Translations under genes and position numbers: made by a program
Notes under the pieces: generated by a model
Databases searched by the model: none
The model's input: only the letters and a program-made list of their open reading frames with translations
Told to the model about the DNA's origin: nothing
Origin: Candidatus Heimdallarchaeota archaeon
Lineage (GTDB): Archaea; Asgardarchaeota; Heimdallarchaeia; Heimdallarchaeales; Kariarchaeaceae
NCBI GenBank assembly: GCA_021399405.1
Contig: JAAFKL010000083.1
Span: forward strand, 1-14,539
Direction of reading: 5' to 3'
DNA: 14,539 bases
Part shown: positions 1 through 8,100 of the stretch, piece after piece
How positions within the stretch are numbered: position 1 is the first letter of the stretch
How the letters are laid out: each line of letters starts with the position of its first letter

Positions 1-419
1 AAGGTTTCAGCAACCGTCTCCCACCCAATTAATTCTGTTTTACTCCCCCGCTCGGTAATAATCAGACCGTCATAATTGGTAGGGAAAACATACATGGCGA
101 TATCAATTTCGCCTTCCTCTAATATCTGCTCGATCTGTCTAAAATCAGTTACTGGTAACCCAACAATACTAGGGGTCATCAGAGATAGAGAATAAAACAG
201 GGATTCACCTGTTTCTTTGGTAAGATTATTACCAACATCATAGAAAATACCTATGGTGGTTGTTTCAAGATCGAAATAATGACTTAATCTTTCCTGTTGA
301 TCCTCGACTGCTTCGGACACTTCAGTAGCATTTGCCGCTGCTGACCAAGTTGAGGAGGTAATCAGTACTGTTAATACAATAATAGTTAAAATAAAACTGC
401 GAGATTGCTTTTTTTGCAT
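1..419 (-). CDS. Secreted protein of unknown function, N-terminal part (runs off left edge)
   Basis: The minus strand is open from an ATG at 419-417 to the window edge, giving 139 codons without a stop, so the C-terminus lies outside. Residues 1-31 look like a signal peptide: basic MQKKQSR start, hydrophobic FILTIIVLTVLI stretch and small residues ending SAAANA. The mature part is acidic and soluble-looking, with an alternating pattern around DFRQIEQILEEGEIDIAMYV (about 92-111) that is vaguely reminiscent of alpha/beta extracellular binding proteins; I cannot assign a family. A GAGGG sits 6 bases before the ATG (426-430 on the plus strand), one of few Shine-Dalgarno-like signals in the window. 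The product is expected to be exported or anchored outside the cell. I am sure it is a gene, not of its function. Confidence 0.75.
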   Translation of the reverse strand, partial: MQKKQSRSFILTIIVLTVLITSSTWSAAANATEVSEAVEDQQERLSHYFDLETTTIGIFYDVGNNLTKETGESLFYSLSLMTPSIVGLPVTDFRQIEQILEEGEIDIAMYVFPTNYDGLIITERGSKTELIGWETVAET

Positions 420-435
420 ATTCTTCCCTCGATGT

Positions 436-450
436 AGGTTTTGAAGACCT
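436..450. promoter_or_regulatory. Imperfect inverted repeat upstream of the secreted-protein gene
   Basis: AGGTTTT-G-AAGACCT is an inverted repeat with seven paired positions around a central G, one of them a T-G mismatch. It lies 17-31 bases before the ATG of the minus-strand gene, where an archaeal promoter or operator would be. It could bind a dimeric regulator or be a chance palindrome. Confidence 0.25.
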
Positions 451-835
451 CATGATAGAGATATATGCATCCATAATTTCAGCAGTAGCGAATCAAACCC
501 TAGCTGTTGAGATTACCCCTTTAGAAGCACATTTCTGAGACCTTATAACATCTAGTATTTCCATGCGGTACTTCTTCCTTTAAAAAGTGTGAACATTCAA
601 GACAAACTGCGGATGAATCAGCTAGATATTTTTAATCTAACAAGAATATAGTAAAATGCTTGATCTTTATAATTTCATCAACTTAGATATTTATTTGCGT
701 ATATCCAATTTTTTAGTAAAATTATGAGTGCCAATTTATTACTTTTTTTTTGTCATCATGTAGTGTAAAAAAAATATGTTTGGCTCTTACAAGGGCGGAT
801 TTAGTTAGCTCTAATGCTAATTCACCCCAATAAGC

Positions 836-844
836 TTAATTTAT
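836..844 (+). promoter_or_regulatory. TATA-like element of the lipid kinase gene
   Basis: TTAATTTAT is centred about 25 bases before the TTG at 865, the distance expected when transcription starts at or next to the start codon. It supports a leaderless transcript and the choice of TTG. Confidence 0.4.
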
Positions 845-864
845 CTATTTTAACCATATGATTA

Positions 865-1791
865 TTGAATGATACTGATAATCAATTTTTTTTTGTAGTG
901 AATCCAAATAGTCATGGAGGAAAGACTGGTAAGGAATGGGATAAAAAAGAGAAAACTATCTCAGAGTATCTGGGAAGTAATTATAGTTATAAATTAGCAG
1001 ATGGAATTGGTACCGGTACTCAGATAACCCAAGAAGCGATCGAAGAGGGATATAACATCATTATTAGTGTCGGAGGTGAAGGTACAACAAATGAGGTTCT
1101 CAATGGCATTATTGAAACTGACCCTTCGATCCCGCTGGGATTTATTCGAGGTGGAACTGCCAATGATTTCTTATCTGAAAATGTGTACAATTGGCCAATA
1201 CCTCTAGAAGAGCAACTTGATGCAATTATAAAAATGAAAACCCGTTCTGTTCCCCTCACCAAAGTTAGTGGAGACGTGACTAGATTAGGTTTAAACATTG
1301 CGGATGCAGGAATAGGAGCGAAGGTCTCATATGATTCAAGTGTCAAACGAAGGTTGCAGTGGATAAAAGGTGAGTTCCGATACACATTATTGGCCGTACT
1401 TAATGCTTTGAGATGGAAAAATAATCCTGCAACGGTTACATTTGACAATGAAGTAGTTGAGGGTGATTTGACGCTGTTTATGTCTGGTTTTTCTAAGATG
1501 GGTGGTGGATTTATGACATTGCCACAGGCATCGTTAGAGGATGAAAAGATGGCTTATTTGATGGTGAGAGATTTTTCTAGATTCAAAATTCTTAAATTTC
1601 TTAATACCGTCAAAAAAGGAAAACATAATAATTCGATTGAAGGAATATACATGGACCATTCTGCAAGAATTGAGATCAATGCTGAGAATCCAGTTTTATT
1701 TGAAGTAGATGGTGAGCCATTCTCATATGAAGCACATAAGATCATGATCGAGGCAGTTCCTAATGCATTAACACTAATTGATCATACGTAG
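865..1791 (+). CDS. Diacylglycerol kinase / lipid kinase catalytic domain protein
   Basis: Soluble 308-residue enzyme of the DAGK catalytic family (DgkB/YegS type), which phosphorylates diacylglycerol, sphingosine-like or related lipids with ATP at the inner membrane face. Visible motifs in order: NPNSHGGKTGK at 13-23, GGEGTTNEVLNG at 70-81 (the family's GGDGT nucleotide loop), GFIRGGTANDF at 92-102, and a C-terminal VDGEPF at 281-286. The length fits the family. The start is TTG at 865: the in-frame TGA at 859-861 is just upstream, and the ATG at 858 is in another frame. Two deviations are worth noting: Asp to Glu in GGDGT, and Arg-Gly-Gly where a Pro-containing loop is common. The archaeal substrate is unknown; it may act on archaeal ether lipids or on salvaged lipids. 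No operon partner is evident, as the next gene is 106 bases away with its own TATA-like box. Confidence 0.88.
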   Translation: MNDTDNQFFFVVNPNSHGGKTGKEWDKKEKTISEYLGSNYSYKLADGIGTGTQITQEAIEEGYNIIISVGGEGTTNEVLNGIIETDPSIPLGFIRGGTANDFLSENVYNWPIPLEEQLDAIIKMKTRSVPLTKVSGDVTRLGLNIADAGIGAKVSYDSSVKRRLQWIKGEFRYTLLAVLNALRWKNNPATVTFDNEVVEGDLTLFMSGFSKMGGGFMTLPQASLEDEKMAYLMVRDFSRFKILKFLNTVKKGKHNNSIEGIYMDHSARIEINAENPVLFEVDGEPFSYEAHKIMIEAVPNALTLIDHT

Positions 1792-1861
1792 TTGTTCTGA
1801 GCTTTAATATTGATAGAAAATACCTATTTCCAAAACTCAAGGTCGAACAAAATGCCCATAG

Positions 1862-1869
1862 TTTTTATC
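1862..1869 (+). promoter_or_regulatory. TATA-like element of the serine hydrolase gene
   Basis: TTTTTATC is centred about 32 bases before the ATG at 1898. No Shine-Dalgarno sequence lies between it and the ATG, so a very short leader is likely. Confidence 0.4.
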
Positions 1870-1897
1870 AATTCACATAACTTTTACTCGTAATAAT

Positions 1898-3307
1898 ATG
1901 TTTGATCTATCAGATTTCAAAGATAAACTTGAACCAAGAATTACAAAGAAAATGACTCAAAATAGTTTACCTGGCATGGCTATTACACTTAGTCAGGATG
2001 GGGAGACAGTTTATAGTCAGGGATTTGGTTCTAGAAATTTAGAAAAGTATCTTCCTTACACTCCAGATACCCTAAACGGCTTCGGATCTTGCACCAAATC
2101 GTTAACATGTTTGGCAATCATGATGCTTGCTTCTGATGACAAACTATCGGTCCACGACCCAGTATCAAATTATATTGATTTTCGTCTCGGTACAAATGAT
2201 GATCCAATAACTATACATCATTTAATGTCACACTCCTCAGGTATACCCAATTTGGGCTCAGCTGAGTTAACAATAGGTCCAAGTATACCGTTTGAACTTA
2301 ACTTCCCTTCCATTCCTTTTGCCGGTAAAAATGATTTCTACAACATGATTAATCAAGCTGGTGGAGAGATTTTCTTCAATCCAGGTGATCATTTTCATTA
2401 CTTCAACTCGGGATACACAATGTTGCAATTTATTATCGAAAATGTATCTGGAATGGATTATATTGATTTCATTCGAAAAAATATTCTGGATCCTTTAGAG
2501 ATGAAACGTTCTGGATTCAGGGAAGGTCATGTAAACACAGATGCTAATTGGTCAGTACCTTATACAATGCTACCCAATTCAAATGGTAAATTGGTTGCAA
2601 CTGTGTCTCGATTTCCATTCAGTGAGTTCCTCCTAGGTCCAGGTGGGTTGATCAGCTCGACAAATGAGATGATGAATTACGTCAATATGATGAGCAGTGG
2701 TGGTAAATTCAAGGATGAACTAATATTTGACTCTAAAATGCTTGAGACAATGTATGAATTCCACTACGCAGGTCGAATGCATCCTACTCTATCCAGTTTT
2801 GGTGAGAGTGGATACGGATATGGCTGGGGAATAACTAGAAATTTCCTAGGCAATGATATTATCTTACACGGGGGTGGAATCACAGGTGGTGCATCACTAA
2901 TCGGCTTTCTTAAGGATTCAAACATTGGATTTACAGCAATAGGTAATGCAGATGGGTTCCCGGTTATGGAAGTATTCTCAGCACTAACTTTGCTTTTAGG
3001 AAAAGACCCTGAGAAAGAATTACCATTCGTGATTAAGCAAAACCACTATGCTAGATTGTGTGGAGAATATAAGTCATACAACGGTATTTACAATTACAAA
3101 GTAACAAACAAGGGAGGAGTACTACATGTTGAGACTGGACCTCCACCTACAAGTATACCAATAATTCCAGCAACTGATGATAATGGACCAATGGAATTTT
3201 ACTATATCACACCATTCGGGATTAATATGCCAATTACTTTCAGATTTGATGAAAAGGATAAGGCTCATTTTATTGTCGAGAGGAATTCATTGCACAAAAT
3301 AAATTAA
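1898..3307 (+). CDS. Serine hydrolase, beta-lactamase class C / CubicO family
   Basis: 469-residue serine hydrolase of the penicillin-binding-protein/class C beta-lactamase fold. The catalytic SxxK motif is S64-C-T-K67. The second motif is Y168-F-N170 in HYFNSGY (YxN type), and the third is H324-G-G in LHGGGITGG, replacing the KTG of true beta-lactamases. LMSHSSGIPN at 109-118 is also typical of the family. The catalytic domain spans about 10-370; residues about 385-469 look like a separate small beta-rich C-terminal domain, as in archaeal Pab87-like peptidases. There is no signal peptide or membrane helix, so it is probably cytoplasmic and more likely acts as a peptidase or esterase than on cell wall. 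The substrate cannot be predicted. The gene stands alone and converges with the small gene at 3372-3767. Confidence 0.88.
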   Translation: MFDLSDFKDKLEPRITKKMTQNSLPGMAITLSQDGETVYSQGFGSRNLEKYLPYTPDTLNGFGSCTKSLTCLAIMMLASDDKLSVHDPVSNYIDFRLGTNDDPITIHHLMSHSSGIPNLGSAELTIGPSIPFELNFPSIPFAGKNDFYNMINQAGGEIFFNPGDHFHYFNSGYTMLQFIIENVSGMDYIDFIRKNILDPLEMKRSGFREGHVNTDANWSVPYTMLPNSNGKLVATVSRFPFSEFLLGPGGLISSTNEMMNYVNMMSSGGKFKDELIFDSKMLETMYEFHYAGRMHPTLSSFGESGYGYGWGITRNFLGNDIILHGGGITGGASLIGFLKDSNIGFTAIGNADGFPVMEVFSALTLLLGKDPEKELPFVIKQNHYARLCGEYKSYNGIYNYKVTNKGGVLHVETGPPPTSIPIIPATDDNGPMEFYYITPFGINMPITFRFDEKDKAHFIVERNSLHKIN

Positions 3308-3352
3308 TAGTAGACTTGGGTTTGTTTACCTAACGAATTGAATAGAAAATCA

Positions 3353-3364
3353 TTTTTTGTTCTT
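3353..3364 (+). terminator. T-rich terminator after the serine hydrolase gene
   Basis: Six T followed by GTTCTT lie 46 bases past the stop codon, in the short gap before the convergent gene. Archaeal termination commonly uses T-runs on the coding strand without a hairpin. Confidence 0.4.
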
Positions 3365-3371
3365 GTTATAA

Positions 3372-3767
3372 TCAGGCATCACTTTGAACTCGTAATTCCT
3401 TATAAAGTCCCAGAGCCAAATCCATAGCATTTTCTAAATCCGCAGTTTGCTCCTTGTCCTTTAATATTGGAATAAGAAGTGTTTTTAGGTTTCTACAAAT
3501 GGCCTCAACAAATTGAAAACGTACGTCTGGAGGCAGATCATTGATGTCTTTTACTAGCATATTTTCTTTTGTCTGCCACAACGAAATTGCTTGCGAAATA
3601 AAACTACGAAGTATATTATGAGATATCCCAACATGTTTAGATAAAAATTTACTCATCTCAGCTGTAATTTCCCTCTGTTCATCTTCCATAACAGTTCTTC
3701 GAAAATTGATCATTTTTTCTTTAACTTTTGATTCATCAAGTTGGAAATGGCGAGGTTCAACAGACAT
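3372..3767 (-). CDS. Small helical protein, hypothetical
   Basis: 131 residues, highly charged, apparently all alpha-helical, without membrane segments or signal peptide. I do not recognise a family. There are heptad-like helices at about 13-45 and 105-126, and a mixed helical core around 46-100 (NILRSFISQAISLW, DVRFQFVEAICRNLKTLLIP). It begins at ATG 3767-3765, and a TATA-like CTTTAAATTTT is centred about 25 bases upstream, which supports both the start and that the gene is real. It diverges from the aminotransferase across a 166-base gap holding repeated ATTATACT motifs, so the two may share regulation. The product could be a small structural or adaptor protein; no function is proposed. Confidence 0.65.
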   Translation of the reverse strand: MSVEPRHFQLDESKVKEKMINFRRTVMEDEQREITAEMSKFLSKHVGISHNILRSFISQAISLWQTKENMLVKDINDLPPDVRFQFVEAICRNLKTLLIPILKDKEQTADLENAMDLALGLYKELRVQSDA

Positions 3768-3787
3768 TAATCAAAAATATTCTTTTA

Positions 3788-3796
3788 AAATTTAAA
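3788..3796 (-). promoter_or_regulatory. TATA-like element of the 131-residue protein gene
   Basis: On the minus strand this reads TTTAAATTT, centred about 25 bases before the ATG at 3767, consistent with a leaderless transcript. Confidence 0.35.
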
Positions 3797-3820
3797 GGGT
3801 TTTTGGAAATATAACCAAAA

Positions 3821-3886
3821 ATTATACTTTGCAAATTTCTAATTATACTTTAGATATCTAATCCGTCTTTAAGACCACATTATACT
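3821..3886. repeat. Three ATTATACT direct repeats in a divergent promoter region
   Basis: ATTATACTTT occurs at 3821-3830 and again at 3842-3851, exactly 21 bases apart (two helical turns), with a shorter copy ATTATACT at 3879-3886. The copies are in the same orientation, between the divergent small gene and aminotransferase gene. The phased spacing would suit a regulator binding one face of the helix, but short AT-rich repeats can arise by chance. Confidence 0.4.
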
Positions 3887-3903
3887 AAACATACCAAATT
3901 AAG

Positions 3904-3910
3904 TTTTTAA
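3904..3910 (+). promoter_or_regulatory. TATA-like element of the aminotransferase gene
   Basis: TTTTTAA, preceded by a purine-containing AAATTAAG that could act as a TFB recognition element, is centred about 27 bases before the TTG at 3934. This favours the TTG as a leaderless start. Confidence 0.4.
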
Positions 3911-3933
3911 CGTCTATTTACTGGCATTTTATA

Positions 3934-5052
3934 TTGAAAGTTGATGATTTTCTTGTTGAGAGGTTCATGTCGAAGTATGAACAAGATGTAGAGTTAAATC
4001 TAGCTGAGACTTGTGTTGATCCATTCACATTAAACCAGTTATTTGCTTTAACAGATACAGAAGATTTCTTTGATCAGATTAATGACACACAACTTACTTA
4101 TGGTTATATAGAGGGATCTGATGATATTAGAAAAGGACTTGCTGATTTGTACAAAAATCAGGATGCAGAAAATGTCCTAATCAGCAGTGGAGCAATTGGG
4201 GGTAATTTCTTAATTTTTTACAGCCTTGTTGAACCTGGAGATACAGTTATCTCGATCTTTCCTGCATATCAACAACTCTACAGCACGCCAAAATCATTTG
4301 GTGCAAATGTTAAACTCTTGAAACTTAAACCCGAAGATGGCTGGTTACCTAATATTGATGAATTAAAAAAATTGATAGATGACAAAACTAAATTGATTGT
4401 TATTAATAATCCGCATAATCCAACTGGTGCCATGATTGAAACACCATTGCTGCAACAAATATGTGATATCGCTAATGAAGCGGGGGCATATGTACTGTGT
4501 GATGAGGTTTATCGAGGGTTATATATTAATTCCAATGATAAAGTAAGCTCAGTGGTTGATTTATATGACAAAGCAATTGTGACAGGTTCATTCAGCAAAT
4601 CATTCTCATTAGCTGGAATAAGACTGGGGTGGATAGTTGCAAACAAAGATATTATTGGTAAATTTATGCTTCGACGTGATTATACCACAATAAGTAACGG
4701 GATGATTGACGACGCCGTTGGAGCTCTAGCAACAAAACATGTAGATCAGATATTTGAAAGAAATCTGAAAATTGTTAGGATTAATCATCAAATAGTTTCT
4801 GAATGGGTTGAAAATGAACCATTAATTGATTGGGTAGCTCCAAGAGCAGGGAGTGTAGCATTCCTTAAACACAATCTCAATGTTTCTTCCGAAGAAATTT
4901 GTGTAGATCTAATAAAAGAAAAGAGTACTTTCATGGTACCAGGAAATTGCTTTAATATGGAGGGATACATTAGATTGGGTTACGGATGTAAAACGGAAGT
5001 GTTGAAAGAGGGATTAACCAGATTTAAGGAATTTTTAGAAAAATTTAGATAA
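3934..5052 (+). CDS. Class I/II PLP-dependent aminotransferase
   Basis: 372-residue fold-type I aminotransferase, expected to move an amino group between an amino acid and a 2-oxoacid in the cytoplasm. The PLP site is complete: NNPHNPTG at 158-165 with N162, D190-E-V-Y193 stacking under the pyridine ring, Schiff-base K222 in SFSKSFSLAGIRLGW with R230, and the carboxylate-binding R347 in YIRLGYG. The N-terminus (ERFMSKYEQDVELNLAETC, 10-28) resembles the group often annotated as capreomycidine synthase-like aminotransferases, but substrate cannot be read from sequence. The start is TTG at 3934 because the family-like N-terminus begins there; ATG at codon 12 would cut into it. It lies 134 bases upstream of the dehydratase-activase fusion in the same direction, a context that suggests but does not prove a role in amino-acid breakdown. 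Confidence 0.88.
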   Translation: MKVDDFLVERFMSKYEQDVELNLAETCVDPFTLNQLFALTDTEDFFDQINDTQLTYGYIEGSDDIRKGLADLYKNQDAENVLISSGAIGGNFLIFYSLVEPGDTVISIFPAYQQLYSTPKSFGANVKLLKLKPEDGWLPNIDELKKLIDDKTKLIVINNPHNPTGAMIETPLLQQICDIANEAGAYVLCDEVYRGLYINSNDKVSSVVDLYDKAIVTGSFSKSFSLAGIRLGWIVANKDIIGKFMLRRDYTTISNGMIDDAVGALATKHVDQIFERNLKIVRINHQIVSEWVENEPLIDWVAPRAGSVAFLKHNLNVSSEEICVDLIKEKSTFMVPGNCFNMEGYIRLGYGCKTEVLKEGLTRFKEFLEKFR

Positions 5053-5144
5053 TTTTCACCATATTATCTGACCATACGAATTTCTATTTTAAAAAAATGA
5101 TTTACTACAAATGATATACTAATTAAGAACAAGATATATTAATT

Positions 5145-5170
5145 TGAGTATATACTCATTCTTTACGTAA
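5145..5170 (+). promoter_or_regulatory. Promoter/operator with two palindromes before the dehydratase-activase gene
   Basis: TGAGTATATACTCA (5145-5158) is a perfect 14-bp palindrome whose TATATA core is centred about 35 bases before the ATG at 5187, so it may contain the TATA box. An 8-bp palindrome TTACGTAA (5163-5170) follows, its centre exactly 15 bp downstream. The GTATATAC core and the 15-bp spacing match the repeated sites beside the marR gene (11779-11945), hinting at a common regulator. The second palindrome differs in sequence, so the match is partial. Confidence 0.4.
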
Positions 5171-5186
5171 TTGATGTGACATTATA

Positions 5187-8100
5187 ATGATTACTGGGTT
5201 GAATATTGGATCTGTATCTGTGAAAATGATCGAACTAGATGAAAATGGAGATACATTAAATTTCAAGATAATACCACATAAAGGTCAACCAAAGGAAATT
5301 GTAGAAAATTTATATAAAATAACGAACTCTGAATTTTATGGAATATCTGGTCATTTTGGACAATTTTCTGAATCTGAAGCCATAGAAAGGGCTTTAAAAC
5401 AACTATCAGTTAGTTTTGATGTTATTGTTAGTCTTGGTGGAGAGGCATTTGCAGTTTATCTACTAGAAAATAATCGCATCATCAATGTATTATCTCATAA
5501 CAGATGCGCTGCTGGGAGTGGTGAATTTCTTCTTCAACAGATTGGAAGATTAAATCTAACTCTCCCAGAGGCTATAGTCAAAGCAAAAAAGGGAAAAAAG
5601 ATCCGTATTGCATCAAGATGTTCAGTTCATTGTAAATCAGACATTACCCACAAATTAAATCGTCAAGAAGCAATCTTAGAAGATATTCTATACAGTATAC
5701 ATGACAGTATGGTTGGAAAAATTGTGTCCTTACTTACCAAGAGTAATCATAAGGTAAAATCAGTCCTTGTTATAGGTGGATTATCTCAAAATGAAGTGAT
5801 GGTTGAATTATTACAAAAGAATTTGGACACATCTTCTGTAGAAATATTACCTGAGAGTCCATATTTTGAGGCCTATGGGACCGCATTATTGGTAAAGGAT
5901 AATCCAGAATTTAAGGAACCCGTAATTTCAATCAAACCCATGTTTCAAACTCTCCCAGTGTTAACTGATGCCAAAAATATGGTGAGAATTATCAATTCAG
6001 CTGATACAAAAAGATCTGCAACAAATGGTAGGTTGATTTTGGGAATTGATGGGGGTTCAACAACAACAAAAGTCGCTCTCATAAATTTGGAAACTAAAGA
6101 AATTATTGGCTCACATTATACTAGAACTAATGGAGATCCGATAGGGGCAACAAAAGAATGTTTGATCGCACTTGTTGATCAGATAGGAAACGAAAGTGTG
6201 GAATTAATTGCAACCACTGGGTCCGCAAGAGATATAATCGGGGCATTTATTGGAACGTCTGCAGTCTACAATGAGATTTCAGCTCATGCAATTGGTGCGT
6301 TATCTATTGATAGTGAAGTAGATACAATTTTTGAGATTGGAGGTCAAGATGCAAAATATATATACATTGAAAATCTGTCTCCAGTCGATTATGCAATGAA
6401 TGCAGCTTGCTCTGCGGGTACTGGTTCCTTCTTGGAGGAAAGTGCACAGGGCGACCTTGATATTTCTGTTCATGATATAGGTGAAATTGCATTAAAAGCA
6501 CCATCACCAGTAAGATTTAATGCTGAATGTGCAGCATTTATCAACTCAGATATCAGAGGTGCTTTGCAAGAAGGCTACTCAAGAGAGAATATAATCGCGG
6601 GTTTGGTAAATTCTATTGTCCATAATTATTTGACCAAAGTCAAAGGACCAAGGAAAGTTGGAAATAAGATATTCTTACAGGGGGGAGTTGCAAAAAATAA
6701 GTCTATCGCATATGCGTTTGCCCAAGCTACAGGTAAGCAAATCATTATTCCACCCAATCCTGAACTGATGGGGGCCTTTGGGGTTGCCTTGATGGCTCAT
6801 GATAAGGTAAAACTTGGTATTCTTGACCCGGAGATACATGTATTAGGAAATTTAATTCAGAATGAAATGGAGACTCTAGATAATTTCGTATGTCGTTCAT
6901 GTGACAATTATTGCACAATTAATCGATACAGGGTTGGTGAGAGAAAATTCCCATTTGGAGGTAAATGTAGTAAATATGAAAATCAATGGAAAAGCAATGA
7001 GAAAATCGAAACAGCTGAAGATTTTGTCGAAATGCGAAATAAAATAATTTTTTCAGTAGCAGATCAACTCCCCACTGAAGAGAAGAGAAGCATCACAATT
7101 GGCATCCCTAAAGCATTAACAACTCATTTTTTGTTACCACTATACTATACTTTCCTAAAGAAGCTAGGTTTTGACATAGTAATATCAAGTATAGACGCAG
7201 AAGGAGACTTGTATTCAAATGCACCATTTTGTTTTCCTGTACAAGTAGCCCACGGGGCAGTGTTGAACTTAGTTAACTCAAGTAAAGAGTCTCAAAAAAA
7301 TATTGATTTTATCTTCTTTCCTCAAATTCAAAGAATGCCATATCCTAAAGCTAAACGAAACTCATATTTATGTCCGATAACTCAAGCAAGCCCCTTCATT
7401 CTTCAAAAAGCATTTCCAGAGATAAAATTTATTAGCCCTACAATGAACTTCCTTGACGGATACGAAAACTGTAATGCTATGATAGATATCATTGTTGACA
7501 AATTTGATTTTCGCAAGGATTTTGTAAAACAAGCTTATCAAAAAGCGGTTAATGAACAATTGAGAATTGAGAACGAAATGAGAATCTTGGGATCCCAAGC
7601 TTTAGCAAAGTCAAAAGAAACGAATAGCCCCGCAATTATTTTAGTAGGTAGAAGCTATAATGCATTTCCCAATGAAACTTCACAATCAATTGGTAGAAAA
7701 CTTGCAAGTAAGGGAATTATAACAATTCCTTACGATTGTTTGGGTGATCAGAAGAATTCTGAAACTTCGTGGTACTTCTCGAATTTAATTCTAGATGCCG
7801 CTAGGTTAACTGAAAAACATGATAATTTGTTTTTATTATATATCAGTAACTTCGGTTGCAATATTGATACTTTCACTCAAGAATATCTCAGAAGTGAAAT
7901 TGGAACTAAACCTTACCTTAAACTCGACATAGATTCTCACACAGCCGATGCTGGGACCCAAACACGCATAGAAGCTTTTCTCGAAATAATCGAAAACTAC
8001 AGGCCGACAGACATAGCCAAGAATAATTCTCAATTCAAGCCAGCAAAAATTATTAAGGATCAGAACACCTACAAGGTACGTAATTCAGCTGGGGAAATAA

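Larger units (their letters stand above)
420..864. other. 445-base intergenic region, divergent promoters, no gene seen
   Basis: This gap separates the minus-strand secreted protein from the plus-strand lipid kinase. The longest ATG-led plus-strand frame I noticed, at 452-538, is only 28 codons with no ribosome site and no recognisable product. The stretch contains a run of nine T (743-751) and a run of eight A (768-775 area), then a locally less AT-rich patch (about 781-830) with a possible small hairpin at 803-822 (AGTTAGC paired with GCTAATT, six-base loop, one G-T pair). No tRNA or known riboswitch shape was recognised. Confidence 0.5.

Noticed and set aside
452..538. 28-codon ATG frame in the first intergenic region
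   Set aside because: There is no ribosome site, no recognisable peptide and nothing to separate it from chance.
858..860. ATG as start of the lipid kinase
   Set aside because: It is in a different frame from the kinase and reaches a stop after four codons; TTG at 865 is the first usable in-frame start after the upstream stop.
1020..1448. 142-codon minus-strand open frame inside the lipid kinase gene
   Set aside because: It lies wholly antisense to a gene with clear DAGK motifs and its translation has no family features.
1898..3307. A true beta-lactamase resistance gene
   Set aside because: There is no export signal and the third motif is HGG; the gene belongs to the broad CubicO-type hydrolase group with many non-resistance roles.
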